A DNA stretch of 64,000 nt from Methylumidiphilus sp963753955 (GCA_963753955.1 CAVWEM010000007.1:186001-250000); one strand, 5' to 3'. Shown: positions 34,829-44,033, counted from the first letter of the stretch. The notes: generated by a model from the letters alone, not told the origin. Program-made: numbers and translations.

Positions 34829-35848
34829 ATGAAAATATTAATCCAAATAATCACGCTCTGCGGGATTTTGCTCTCGTCCGCGCAGGCCGCAGATACCCCT
34901 GTCGAGGCGGTCACGCCTGCGCCGGGCGTTGCGGCTCCGGCGAAGGCCGCAGTCAGACCTGCCGATGCCTTGGATCGTGACGCAGTCTGCACCCGCTGCC
35001 ACGACGAGACGGATAACAAGCCTATCCTGACTATCTACCAGACCCCGCACGGCAATCGTGCAGATGCCCGTTCACCGTCGTGCCAATCCTGCCACGGTGA
35101 AAGTGAAAAACATCTGAAAGGCGATCCCAGCCAGAAAGGCCGGGCGGCCCCGGACTTCGTATTCGCGGAGCATTCCAAATCCTACGAGGCATCCCCGGCG
35201 GAAGCTCGGAGCGGCCAGTGCATCACCTGCCACCAGAGCGGTTTGCGTACTCACTGGCAAGGGAGCCAACATCAATCCCAAGGCGTGGCGTGTAATTCGT
35301 GCCATAAAGTCCACATGCCTAAAGACCCCGTGCTTGAGCGCCCGACCCAGCCGGATGTCTGCTTCACCTGCCACCGGACCCAGCGCTCGGAGACCCATCT
35401 GTTCTCCACCCATCCGATCTTGGCCGGCAAGACCGCCTGCTCGGAATGCCATAACGCCCATGGTTCTTCCGGCCCGAAAATGCTGATAAAGAACTCCACC
35501 AACGAGACCTGCTACACCTGCCATGCCGAGAAGCGCGGGCCGTTCCTGTGGGAGCATTCCCCGGTGTTCGACGATTGCGCCAATTGCCACACGCCCCACG
35601 GTTCGAACAATCCTCCCTTGTTGAAGCAACGAGTGCCTTGGTTGTGCCAGGAATGCCATACGGCGGATCATGCTAACACGGTCAACAGCGGGGCCAACCT
35701 GATTGGCGGGGATGTGACAAATGTCAATGGAAAGCAGCTTCCGCAGAACTATTCACCCCGTGCGCAAGCCAATGGGACTGCCTGCTTGCAGTGCCATTCC
35801 ATGATCCATGGATCGAACCATCCGGCTGGCGCTAAGTTCAACCGATAA
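34829..35848 (+). CDS. MtrA/PioA/DmsE-family decahaem cytochrome c
   Basis: The 339-residue protein has a signal peptide (ends near AQA-ADTP), an Ala/Pro-rich spacer and exactly ten CxxCH sites: CTRCH, CQSCH, CITCH, CNSCH, CFTCH, CSECH, CYTCH, CANCH, CQECH and CLQCH. Ten haems and this size match MtrA, the periplasmic wire inserted into the MtrB barrel. The porin partner follows 27 nt downstream, making an MtrAB-type outer-membrane conduit. No MtrC-like surface cytochrome is encoded in the window, so the route resembles PioAB of iron oxidisers as much as MtrCAB. Confidence 0.95.
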   Translation: MKILIQIITLCGILLSSAQAADTPVEAVTPAPGVAAPAKAAVRPADALDRDAVCTRCHDETDNKPILTIYQTPHGNRADARSPSCQSCHGESEKHLKGDPSQKGRAAPDFVFAEHSKSYEASPAEARSGQCITCHQSGLRTHWQGSQHQSQGVACNSCHKVHMPKDPVLERPTQPDVCFTCHRTQRSETHLFSTHPILAGKTACSECHNAHGSSGPKMLIKNSTNETCYTCHAEKRGPFLWEHSPVFDDCANCHTPHGSNNPPLLKQRVPWLCQECHTADHANTVNSGANLIGGDVTNVNGKQLPQNYSPRAQANGTACLQCHSMIHGSNHPAGAKFNR

Positions 35849-35875
35849 ACAACTGAAAGAGAATCGGGAAGAATC

Positions 35876-38527
35876 ATGGACACAAATCACACACGTTTTA
35901 CCCTGCGGGTCAGCATCGGCGTGGTCGTCGCGGCCCTGTTGATGGGACAGGCCGCCATCGCCACCGAGACGCCTGAACACCCCGTAGCCAAATCGACGAA
36001 ACCGGCGAAAAAAGCTAAAGTCGCCAAACGGGCCAAAAAAGCCACCCCTGCGCCCAAATCGGCTCAGGCCACTTCTGCCGTTAAACAGGCAGAGGCGGTC
36101 ACCGCAGCCAAACCGGCGAAAGCCGCCGCTAAGGCTGTTGAAAGCAGCGCTCTAGGGGCTGAGGCGCGCGAATTGACCGAGCCGAAAAGCACTATCGAGG
36201 CTGGCGTCCTCGGAGTGACCGATGGCAACTGGAAATTCGGCCAATACAACGGCCTGAACAATAGCGGTGCCTATGGCATCGGCAATTTTGACTTGCGCGG
36301 CGGCGGTGCCTACGACAGTGGGGACGCCACCCGCTGGCGTATCACCGGCAGGAACATCGGCCTGGAGACTCGGGAGTTCACGGGAGAGTACAAAGACCAA
36401 GGCAAATACAAACTGAATTTCGGTTATGACGAGATTTATAGGAATGGCCAGGGCAGCTACCAGACGCCTTACTTAGGTGTGGGTGGCAACTACCTCAATT
36501 TGCCATCGAATTGGAACGCTCCGGCTGGCTCCAACCTAAACATGCGGAATTTGAATCCTACGCAACTAGCCGATTTTCAAAACATCGATCTCGCCACCAA
36601 GCGTAAGCGGGTCGATGGCGGCTTCAGCTATTTCCTAAACCCCGAGTGGGAACTCAAGGCCAGCATGCGCCATGAGGACAAAAACGGCACCCAGGCTCTA
36701 GGCGCACCCATTGTCGGATCGAGGTCGGTTATCCTCCCCGCCCCCATTTCACAGTCCACGGATCAGGTCAACGCCAGCATGAATTTCACTGGCCAAAAAG
36801 CGTTTGGATCGTTGGCGTATTACGGCTCGATCTTCCACAACGACTTCGATTCCATCACTTTCGACAACGCCTTTCAAAAAGGGTCGGCGACCAATCCCGC
36901 AACCGGACGCATGAGCACCGCGCCGGACAACCAGTTCCACCAGTTTTCGCTGTCCGGTGGTTATAACTTCTCGCCGGACACCAAGCTGGTCGGCAATGGT
37001 GGCTACGGGCTGACTTTGCAGAACGAGTCCTTTTTGCCCTACAGTACTTCGACTAACAGCACCGGAAGCCCACGTTCAAGCTTGGATGGCTTTGTGCAGA
37101 CCACGGCCGTCAATGCGAAATTGACCCACAAGGTGGACAAGGATTTGAATTTTGCCGCCTCATACAAATTTGATGAACGGGATAATCATACGCCGGTTAG
37201 CCAGTATAAGTTTACGGATGTGGATGTCATAGGGACTGCGAATAATATTCGTAGCAACACCCCCTACAGTAAAAAACTCCAACAAGGCAACCTGGATGCC
37301 AATTACTCCTTCGCCCAAGGCCAATGGCTGAAGATCGGCTATGAAATCCAGAACATTGATCGCTGGTGCAATGGAACCTGGACATCCTGTGTCGATACGG
37401 GTACGACCTTGGAGAACACCGGGCGGATCGATTATCGCGGAAGTTTTTTTGACAAAATCAACGCCAAATTAGGCTACGCCTACTCCAATCGTTCCGCCGA
37501 TAATTACAATCAGGATGCCGCATGGGCTGCGTCGTTCACTTCCCCGCAGGCGATGGCGTTTTATAACCAGATCAGCGCCCTCGGCATACCGGCATGGGGT
37601 CCTGCGTTGGGGTATCCAAAAGGGACTGTTCCCTATCCGTACCCCAGCCTTTTTCCAAACAACAATACTGGTTACTCCTCAACTTTGATGTCTAGCAACC
37701 CAAACAGCCCAATCGACATAGCTGGTTTGGGGCGGTTCAATACTTCGGCCCGCAACCGCCAGAATGTCAACTCCCGTCTCGACTACCAGGTGACCGACAA
37801 ATTGTCCCTAGGTTTGAATGGCGATTACCGGTATGACGATTATCCCCAATCCGCCTATGGCTTGCAGTCGCAGAGGACTTGGTCGATCAACTTCGACACC
37901 AGTTATGCCTTCAACGAAGATTTTAGCGGCCATGTCTTCTATACCTTCCAGGATAATATGTCCAATACGGTGGGTTCCTCGTATGGCAGCAACAGCAATA
38001 CTGGAAGCACCACGGCTGGTTCGGTCGTCGGCGGCTGTTATAATAACGTCCTTGCCAAGAACAATAACGCCAAGATTGACCCTTGCCTTAACTGGCTGTC
38101 CAATATGAGTGACAATATCGACACCGTGGGTATGGGCTTGAAGCACAAGGGCTTGTTGTCCGGCAAGCTGGATTTGACCGGCGACTTCCTCTATAGCTTC
38201 GCGAGAACGCAAGTCGACGTGAACGGCGGGACTTATTCACAAGTGACTGGGGCTAACACCACCAATGGCCCGTATTACTATACCCCCGCCACCAACATGC
38301 CCGAGGTCAAGACCCAGGTCTTTCAGTTTAACCTGAGCGCCAAATACGCCTTCAATAAATCTTCGTCGGCGCATTTGACTTACATCTTCCAGCACATGAT
38401 CAGCAATGATTACATCTACAGTGGGATGAGTGTGGCGGGAACGCCGACCGGCGTGATGCCTACCTTGGAGCAGGCACCGGTCTATACCGTCCATGCCTTT
38501 GGACTGTCGTACCTCTACAATTTCTAG
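35876..38527 (+). CDS. MtrB/PioB-family decahaem-associated outer-membrane porin
   Basis: The 883-residue protein has a signal peptide (to about residue 30), an unusual Lys/Ala-rich stretch (about residues 38-95, with repeated PAKKAK and AKPAKAAAK), then the MtrB/PioB barrel: many alternating Tyr/Phe/Gly strands (DLRGGGAYDSGDATRW, then FNFSARNRQN-like turns, then FQHMISNDYIYSGMSV) and an aromatic C-terminus, FGLSYLYNF, typical of outer-membrane proteins. It follows the decahaem gene by 27 nt and precedes a membrane cytochrome by 10 nt, forming one operon. The classical MtrB N-terminal CxxC is not seen. Confidence 0.93.
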   Translation: MDTNHTRFTLRVSIGVVVAALLMGQAAIATETPEHPVAKSTKPAKKAKVAKRAKKATPAPKSAQATSAVKQAEAVTAAKPAKAAAKAVESSALGAEARELTEPKSTIEAGVLGVTDGNWKFGQYNGLNNSGAYGIGNFDLRGGGAYDSGDATRWRITGRNIGLETREFTGEYKDQGKYKLNFGYDEIYRNGQGSYQTPYLGVGGNYLNLPSNWNAPAGSNLNMRNLNPTQLADFQNIDLATKRKRVDGGFSYFLNPEWELKASMRHEDKNGTQALGAPIVGSRSVILPAPISQSTDQVNASMNFTGQKAFGSLAYYGSIFHNDFDSITFDNAFQKGSATNPATGRMSTAPDNQFHQFSLSGGYNFSPDTKLVGNGGYGLTLQNESFLPYSTSTNSTGSPRSSLDGFVQTTAVNAKLTHKVDKDLNFAASYKFDERDNHTPVSQYKFTDVDVIGTANNIRSNTPYSKKLQQGNLDANYSFAQGQWLKIGYEIQNIDRWCNGTWTSCVDTGTTLENTGRIDYRGSFFDKINAKLGYAYSNRSADNYNQDAAWAASFTSPQAMAFYNQISALGIPAWGPALGYPKGTVPYPYPSLFPNNNTGYSSTLMSSNPNSPIDIAGLGRFNTSARNRQNVNSRLDYQVTDKLSLGLNGDYRYDDYPQSAYGLQSQRTWSINFDTSYAFNEDFSGHVFYTFQDNMSNTVGSSYGSNSNTGSTTAGSVVGGCYNNVLAKNNNAKIDPCLNWLSNMSDNIDTVGMGLKHKGLLSGKLDLTGDFLYSFARTQVDVNGGTYSQVTGANTTNGPYYYTPATNMPEVKTQVFQFNLSAKYAFNKSSSAHLTYIFQHMISNDYIYSGMSVAGTPTGVMPTLEQAPVYTVHAFGLSYLYNF

Positions 38528-38537
38528 GCGCAACGAA

Positions 38538-39269
38538 ATGATTGAAGTGAACCAAAATACGACGCTGGGCAAGCTGTCCATGCCTTACAAGGTCTTGTTC
38601 ACCGGCTTTCTGCTGGTGATCGGCCTGGGGCTGATGATGGCCGGTGCGCAGATCATGCTGACCCATGGCATGGCGGACGGCAAGCCGGGCTTGTCCAAGG
38701 AGGACATCGTTTATAGTTACTATGGCAACCGATCGGGTTCCAAGCTGGAAGCCGCGCTGACTGGCAAGATGAAGACCAACGCGCCGGATGATGTGCGCTT
38801 TTTGTTGATCCAGTGGGCGCGCGATGGTGCGTCTAAAGATCAATGGGGCAAGATGGGACCGCTGTTGGAAAAATATTGCTCCAATTGCCACGATGCCGAA
38901 TCTGGAATGGATCAAGTGGCCAAGCTTGAGGTGGCGCAGAAGCTGGCCGAGGTCGATCATGGCGCGAGCATTTCCAGCCTGACCAAGGTTTCCCATATCC
39001 ATTTGTTCGGCATTGGCTTCATTTTCATGTTCGTGGGTTGGATTTTTGCGATGGCGGAATTCAACTACCGCTGGAAGCTGATCTTGATCGCCACGCCTTT
39101 TGTTTTCCTGATTGCGGATATCCTGTCTTGGTGGTTGACCAAATACTGGCCCGCATTCGCCTGGCTGACCATGATTGGCGGTTTCGGCTATAGTTTAGCA
39201 TCGACGGTCATGGTGATGACCTCCTTGGCACAAATGTGGTTGCCGCGCTGGACGGAGAAACAACTGTAA
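38538..39269 (+). CDS. Inner-membrane mono-haem cytochrome, candidate quinol-linked partner of MtrAB
   Basis: The 243-residue protein has an N-terminal transmembrane helix (about residues 15-40), a periplasmic segment with one haem motif (KYCSNCHDAESGM), then three further transmembrane helices (SHIHLFGIGFIFMFVGWIF, KLILIATPFVFLIADILSWW, AWLTMIGGFGYSLASTVMVM). His residues near the start of the second helix could serve quinone or metal binding. The position directly after the MtrB-like gene suggests that it links the membrane quinone pool to the decahaem cytochrome, replacing CymA. The ATG at 38538 is chosen over a longer start that overlaps the porin gene. The family is not named here. Confidence 0.75.
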   Translation: MIEVNQNTTLGKLSMPYKVLFTGFLLVIGLGLMMAGAQIMLTHGMADGKPGLSKEDIVYSYYGNRSGSKLEAALTGKMKTNAPDDVRFLLIQWARDGASKDQWGKMGPLLEKYCSNCHDAESGMDQVAKLEVAQKLAEVDHGASISSLTKVSHIHLFGIGFIFMFVGWIFAMAEFNYRWKLILIATPFVFLIADILSWWLTKYWPAFAWLTMIGGFGYSLASTVMVMTSLAQMWLPRWTEKQL

Positions 39270-39275
39270 ACAATG

Positions 39276-39308
39276 CCGTCATTCCGGCATTCCCTGCCGG
39301 AATGACGG
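39276..39308. repeat. REP-like palindrome
   Basis: CCGTCATTCCGGCA (39276-39289), spacer TTCCC, then its exact complement (39295-39308) lie right after the membrane-cytochrome gene. It belongs to a family recurring at 39516-39550, 39584-39612, 48196-48233 and 48311-48341, and may also end the upstream transcript. Confidence 0.8.
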
Positions 39309-39690
39309 GCTTTTGTCCTCCGTGCGACTGCCCTGTTCTTGCCCCCCCCGCTTCAAGATATTCCCAACGACCCAGAGACTGCTGCCAGTCCAAGTGGTTT
39401 CCGTCATAAATCCGCACACTGTATTTCTTAGATACTCCTTAAGCTAAGGCGGTATATGGCCTGTAGCGCGTTTATAATGGTTTCCAAAGCAACACGTAAT
39501 GGCTATTAAGTTAAGCCGTCATCCGGCATGGATTGCCGGAATCCAGGACACAGGGAAGTGAATTTAGCTTGCCATCCGTGGCTTCTGGGTTTCGGCATTC
39601 CCTGCCGGAACGATAGTTTTTTCTTGGCTTAATGGCAGTGACGCAGAGATTGCAAACCAAAAATCAGAAGATTAGATATCGAGGTTAATC
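39309..39690. other. Intergenic region with repeat remnants
   Basis: About 380 bp hold two degenerate copies of the GCCGGAAT palindrome family (39516-39550 and 39584-39612) and no recognised gene. The promoter for the methyltransferase gene must lie at its right end. Confidence 0.6.
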
Positions 39691-40476
39691 ATGACGGAAT
39701 CTATTGTCGGTATGGCTTTCAGCCTGCTTGTCGGCACAGGGCTTGGATATTTCTTTTTGGTCACGCGAGGTGCGCTCATCGCCCATGCCTTCGTCCCCCG
39801 GGCGGAAGATAGATTCCATATCTATTGGGTTTATTCCCACATGGGGCTTATTCGCTTTTCCGACAAGAAGACCTGGGTCGCCGCAGTCTTGCTGTTTCAG
39901 TATGACCGGCTGGTCGAAAGGGTCGTGGCCGAGATCAAGCGGACAGCGGTGAAAGGCAAGACGGTTCTGATGACCTCCTGCGCCTTCGGCGATGTCATGC
40001 CTCGCGTCGTCGGCGCATCCGTCAAGGGCGGCGCGGGGCGGATTTGCATCACCGATCTCATCGAGAATGAGCTGATCCATGCAGACGGCAAGTTGGGTGA
40101 ATATCAAGGGAACTATGAATTGGCTGAGGCCGATGCGCGTTCCATGCCGCAAAAGGATGGCGCGGTGGCTATCAATTTGATCTTCTTTTTGTTCCATGAG
40201 TTGCCGGATCCAAGCAAGGAGCGTGTTTTCCATGAGGCCGCACGTGTGGTAGCCCCCGGCGGAAAACTCATCATTGCGGAGTTCCACCGACCTAGGACAT
40301 GGTTGATGCGCCAGCTAGGCCGGATTTATTTCACCATTTTCGAGCCTTATGCCTTGAGCATGTGGGGCGAGTACGATCCGGTCGGCTTCATGGATAAGAT
40401 GGGAGGATGGCGTTGCGAGCGTTCGACGTACTTTTTCGGGAATTTCCAAGTGGTTGTGGCGACTAAGCAAGGATAA
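39691..40476 (+). CDS. Membrane-anchored class I SAM-dependent methyltransferase
   Basis: The 261-residue protein starts with a transmembrane helix (MAFSLLVGTGLGYFFLV), then a Rossmann methyltransferase core: VLMTSCAFGDVMPRVVG at the SAM site, ITDLIENEL after strand 2, AEADARSMPQKDGAVAINLIF, and EAARVVAPGGKLIIAEFHRP. It bears a general likeness to RquA-type (rhodoquinone) and UbiE/MenG-type enzymes, but assignment by eye is not safe. The UbiA-family prenyltransferase gene 12 nt downstream points to a membrane quinone or other prenylated lipid as the substrate. Confidence 0.7.
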   Translation: MTESIVGMAFSLLVGTGLGYFFLVTRGALIAHAFVPRAEDRFHIYWVYSHMGLIRFSDKKTWVAAVLLFQYDRLVERVVAEIKRTAVKGKTVLMTSCAFGDVMPRVVGASVKGGAGRICITDLIENELIHADGKLGEYQGNYELAEADARSMPQKDGAVAINLIFFLFHELPDPSKERVFHEAARVVAPGGKLIIAEFHRPRTWLMRQLGRIYFTIFEPYALSMWGEYDPVGFMDKMGGWRCERSTYFFGNFQVVVATKQG

Positions 40477-40488
40477 AAGTGTCCTGAT

Positions 40489-41403
40489 ATGTTCAAAACG
40501 CTGTTCCTTGCGACCCGGCCTCAATATTTGTTGTTATCTGTCTTGCTGGTCTGTTTGGGGGGTAGCCTTGCCCGGTTTTACGGCCCATTCCAATGGCCTG
40601 ATTTCTGGCTTTGCCTGTTAGGGCTGGTGTTGCTTCATATCAGCACCAATGTGCTGAATGATTACTTCGATTATTCTTCGGGCATCGACCTGGAAACCCA
40701 GCGGACACCATTCAACGGCGGCAGTGGATATTTGAGCGAGGGCTTGTTAGCTCCACGTCAAACACTCCTTTTTGGCGTTTCCGCTTTTGCGCTTGCCATT
40801 CCTATCGGCGGGTATCTCGTCGGCAAAATAGGCTGGTCTTTGCTGCCATTATTCTTGCTCGGTTCGGTCTTGGTCATTTTTGGAACCAGCCATATCACGC
40901 GCTTAGGGTTCGGATTGGGCGAACTGTCCGCCGGTCTTGGCTTGGGTGCCTTGCCGGTGTTTGGAACGGCCTGGATACTCCATGGAAACCTGGAATCTGA
41001 GTTCACCCTGGCGGCAGTGCCTTCCGCGCTATGGGTATTCAATCTATTGTTGTTGAATGAATTTCCTGACGAATCGGCGGACAGGCGGGGAGGGCGTAGG
41101 ACTTTGGTGATACAACTGGGTTTCCGGTGGGCGTGGTGGGTGTATTCCGTCTTCGGCGTGACGGCTTATGCGTGGATAGCCGCTTGTGTCCTGGCCGGGG
41201 AGATGCCTTGGCAATGCCTGCTCGTCTTCCTGTCTTTGCCGCTTGCGGCCAAGGCGATAGCCCTCACACGCCAGCCTGATTTTGGCGGGGATTTCACCCG
41301 AGGCCAGGCGGCCAATGTGGGTCTGGTGCTGTCCAGCCATTTCCTTCTTGCCCTGGGATATTGTTGGGCTGTTGCTTGGCCGCTGAATGCCGCAGCCGGG
41401 TGA
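40489..41403 (+). CDS. UbiA-family prenyltransferase (MenA-like)
   Basis: The 304-residue polytopic membrane protein has the two Asp-rich UbiA motifs: NVLNDYFDYSSGID (about residue 60) and DESADRRGGRRTLV (about 195). It is closer in style to MenA than to UbiA. It would attach a prenyl tail to an aromatic acceptor. It is co-transcribed with the methyltransferase upstream and follows the MtrAB-type operon, so a dedicated quinone for extracellular electron transfer is conceivable; this is inference. Its stop is 21 nt from the convergent Pnkp-like gene. Confidence 0.82.
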   Translation: MFKTLFLATRPQYLLLSVLLVCLGGSLARFYGPFQWPDFWLCLLGLVLLHISTNVLNDYFDYSSGIDLETQRTPFNGGSGYLSEGLLAPRQTLLFGVSAFALAIPIGGYLVGKIGWSLLPLFLLGSVLVIFGTSHITRLGFGLGELSAGLGLGALPVFGTAWILHGNLESEFTLAAVPSALWVFNLLLLNEFPDESADRRGGRRTLVIQLGFRWAWWVYSVFGVTAYAWIAACVLAGEMPWQCLLVFLSLPLAAKAIALTRQPDFGGDFTRGQAANVGLVLSSHFLLALGYCWAVAWPLNAAAG

Positions 41404-41424
41404 AATCCCGGCGCTGAATTTGGG

Positions 41425-42765
41425 CTAGGAGAGCGATGCTGTTATTGGGGATTCTTCCAAAGTGGGTTTCGGTGTGGCGCTTGCCAAAGGGCAGACGGGT
41501 GTGAAGTATTGCGCCAGGGCCGGCACGGAGACGAGTTCTTTTTCCGGGTAGCGCAATGCGGTCAGCTTGCCGCCAAAAACGCAGCCAGTGTCGATGCAAA
41601 GGGTATTGTTGAGCCATTCCGGTTCGTCCACCGGGGTATGGCCGTAAACGACCACGGCCCGCCCCCGGTAGTCAGTAGCCCAAGGGTAGCGGACGGGCAG
41701 GCCGAATTCGTCGGTCTCCCCGGTGGTTTCCCCATACAGGCAGAAATTCAGCACCCTGCCGGATTGGCGTCCGTGCATTTCTTCGGGGAGTCCTGCGTGG
41801 GCGGCTACCAGCCTGCCCCCATCGAACACATAATGGCTGCTCCGCTGGCCCAAGAAATCCATCACTTCGGCCCGGAACGCATCGCTCTCGCCTTCCATCT
41901 GACTCATGGATTCGGCCAGGCCATGGGTCGTCTTGACTTTGTGGCCTAGCAGCGCCTTGACCAGTTTGGCGTCATGGTTGCCGGCCACGCAGAAGGCGTC
42001 GCCGGATTTCACCGCGTCCATGGCGAGGCGTAGCACTTGCGGAGTTTTCGGGCCACGATCCACCAGGTCGCCGAGGAAGACCAGCCTTCTGCCTTCGGGG
42101 TGATAAACCTCGAATCCCTCATGGCTGGGGCTAACCCGATATTCCAAGGCTTTAAGCAGGGCGGCGAGTTCGTCAAAGCAGCCATGCACGTCACCGATCA
42201 GATCAAAAGGCCCGGTTTCGGCCTTTTGGTTGCATGGGTTGGGTTGTCGCGTGATTGCCAGGTTTTCTAGCTCCGCAGGGGCGTGGAATAGTTGGATGTG
42301 GCGGAAGCCTTCTTTTTCCAGCCCTTGCAACGAAGCCTGCAACTGGCCGCGATGGTTGCGGATAACGGTGTCGTTTAAGTCTCGGTCGCTGCGGGCGGCG
42401 TTGCGCTCCAGGCAGAGCGATAGCGGCATGTCCAAGACCAGCGCGACGGGCGGGCAGTGATAGTGGCGCGCCAGCGCGACCAGGGATTTCCTCGCCTCGG
42501 CTTGGACATTGGTGGCGTCGATGACGGTGAACCGGCCAGCCTTCAAGCGTTTGGCTGCGATCAGGTGCAGGATCTCGAAGGCGTCGGCTGTGGCGGACTG
42601 GTCGTTCTCGTCATCGCAGACCCAGGCCCGGCAGCGGTCGGAGGAAACCACTTCGGTGGGCAGGAAGTGGCGGCGGGCAAAGGTGGACTTGCCGGCGCCG
42701 GACGGGCCGATCAACAGCACCAGCGCAAGCTCGGGAAGTTTGATCTGCGTCGTTCTTATTGCCAT
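41425..42765 (-). CDS. Pnkp-like polynucleotide kinase-phosphatase without the ligase domain
   Basis: The kinase domain has Walker A IGPSGAGKSTFARRHFLPTE, with DENDQSATADAFE and the DR..RN elements; the metallophosphatase domain has GDVHGCFDELAALL, FLGDLVDRGPK, AGNHD and YGHTPVDEPEW. Both match the first two domains of bacterial Pnkp, the RNA end-healing enzyme that pairs with Hen1. Bacterial Pnkp is normally about 850 residues with a C-terminal ligase; this one ends at 446 residues, soon after the phosphatase. No hen1 gene is nearby. It could heal RNA or DNA ends (5' kinase, 3' phosphatase) for a separate ligase. Confidence 0.85.
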   Translation of the reverse strand: MAIRTTQIKLPELALVLLIGPSGAGKSTFARRHFLPTEVVSSDRCRAWVCDDENDQSATADAFEILHLIAAKRLKAGRFTVIDATNVQAEARKSLVALARHYHCPPVALVLDMPLSLCLERNAARSDRDLNDTVIRNHRGQLQASLQGLEKEGFRHIQLFHAPAELENLAITRQPNPCNQKAETGPFDLIGDVHGCFDELAALLKALEYRVSPSHEGFEVYHPEGRRLVFLGDLVDRGPKTPQVLRLAMDAVKSGDAFCVAGNHDAKLVKALLGHKVKTTHGLAESMSQMEGESDAFRAEVMDFLGQRSSHYVFDGGRLVAAHAGLPEEMHGRQSGRVLNFCLYGETTGETDEFGLPVRYPWATDYRGRAVVVYGHTPVDEPEWLNNTLCIDTGCVFGGKLTALRYPEKELVSVPALAQYFTPVCPLASATPKPTLEESPITASLS

Positions 42766-42872
42766 GGGAATGCCGCGTCAGGAAAATACGGGGCCGCTGC
42801 CGGTCGGGATGGTTATAATGCGCAGTATTGCCGCCGAAGACAAGCCATCATCCGCCACGCCCGCGAAGACCC

Positions 42873-44033
42873 ATGCCCACACAATTGCCCGGCATCCTTG
42901 ACCAAATCCGCTCGCTAGTCGCCATTCCTTCGGTCAGCAGCGCCACGCCCGGCCTGGATCAGGGCAATTTGGCCGTCATCCACCTGTTGGCCGAATGGTT
43001 GGAAAATATTGGCTTCGCCGTGACGATCCACCAAGTCGCGTCTGGCAAGGCCAATCTGCTGGCCACCCTGGGCGGCGGCGGGGCGGCGGGCGAGGGCTTG
43101 GTGCTGTCCGGGCATACGGATACGGTGCCTTATGACCAGGGGCGCTGGTCGGTCGATCCGTTCGGCGGCATTGAGCGCGACGGACGCATCTATGGTCTGG
43201 GGACTTGCGACATGAAGGGCTTTTTTGCGCTGGCAATCGAGGCGGCGCGGGGTTTCGACCCTAAATCCTTGCGACGGCCCTTGACGCTGCTTGCCACCGC
43301 TGACGAGGAATGCAGCATGGCCGGGGTGAAGCACTTGCTTGCCCATGGCCTGAAGCCGGGTCGTTACGCGGTGATCGGCGAGCCTACCGGTTTGAAGCCT
43401 ATCCGCATGCATAAGGGTGTGATGATGGAGAGCGTCCGCGTGCATGGCCATGCAGGCCATTCCAGCGACCCATCCCTAGGGACTAGCGCCATTGAGGGAA
43501 TGCATAGTGTGATCGGCGAGTTGTTGGCCTGGCGGGCGGAGTTGCAGGCCAAGCACCGCAATCCGCTGTTCAAGGTTGCCGCGCCCACGCTGAACCTAGG
43601 TGCCATCCATGGCGGCGACAACCCCAACCGCATCTGCGCCTTGTGCGAGATGCAGATCGACATCCGGCCCCTGCCCGGCATGGATCTGCAAGAATTGCGG
43701 CAGGCGTTGGCAGAGCGCCTGGAGGGGACACTGGCCGCTTACCCAGGCCTGCGGGTGGAGACGGCCCCTTTGTGCGATGGTGTGCCGGCGTTTGAAACCT
43801 CGGAGGATTCGGACTTGGTTCGGGCTTGCGAGTCGTTGAGCGGCATGGATGCCGGGGCGGTGGCCTTCGGCACGGAAGCCCCGTTCCTGTCCCAGTTGGG
43901 CATGGACACCATCGTCATGGGCGCGGGCAGCATCGAACAGGCCCACCAGCCGGACGAGTATCTTTCTTTGGCTCAAGTCCCGCCCATGGTCGCCATGCTG
44001 AAAGGCTTGATCGGGCGGTTTTGTGTCGAGTGA
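42873..44033 (+). CDS. argE: Acetylornithine deacetylase
   Basis: This M20-family zinc amidase (386 residues) removes acetate from N-acetylornithine in arginine synthesis. Metal and active-site motifs include LSGHTDTVPYD, TCDMKGFFAL, TADEECSMAG and GEPTGL, with GHAGHSS in the dimerisation domain and EAPFLSQLG late in the protein. The ATG at 42873 (MPTQLPGILDQIRSL) gives the usual length. A TATAAT at 42814-42819 may be its -10 element. It is divergent from the Pnkp-like gene. Confidence 0.92.
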   Translation: MPTQLPGILDQIRSLVAIPSVSSATPGLDQGNLAVIHLLAEWLENIGFAVTIHQVASGKANLLATLGGGGAAGEGLVLSGHTDTVPYDQGRWSVDPFGGIERDGRIYGLGTCDMKGFFALAIEAARGFDPKSLRRPLTLLATADEECSMAGVKHLLAHGLKPGRYAVIGEPTGLKPIRMHKGVMMESVRVHGHAGHSSDPSLGTSAIEGMHSVIGELLAWRAELQAKHRNPLFKVAAPTLNLGAIHGGDNPNRICALCEMQIDIRPLPGMDLQELRQALAERLEGTLAAYPGLRVETAPLCDGVPAFETSEDSDLVRACESLSGMDAGAVAFGTEAPFLSQLGMDTIVMGAGSIEQAHQPDEYLSLAQVPPMVAMLKGLIGRFCVE

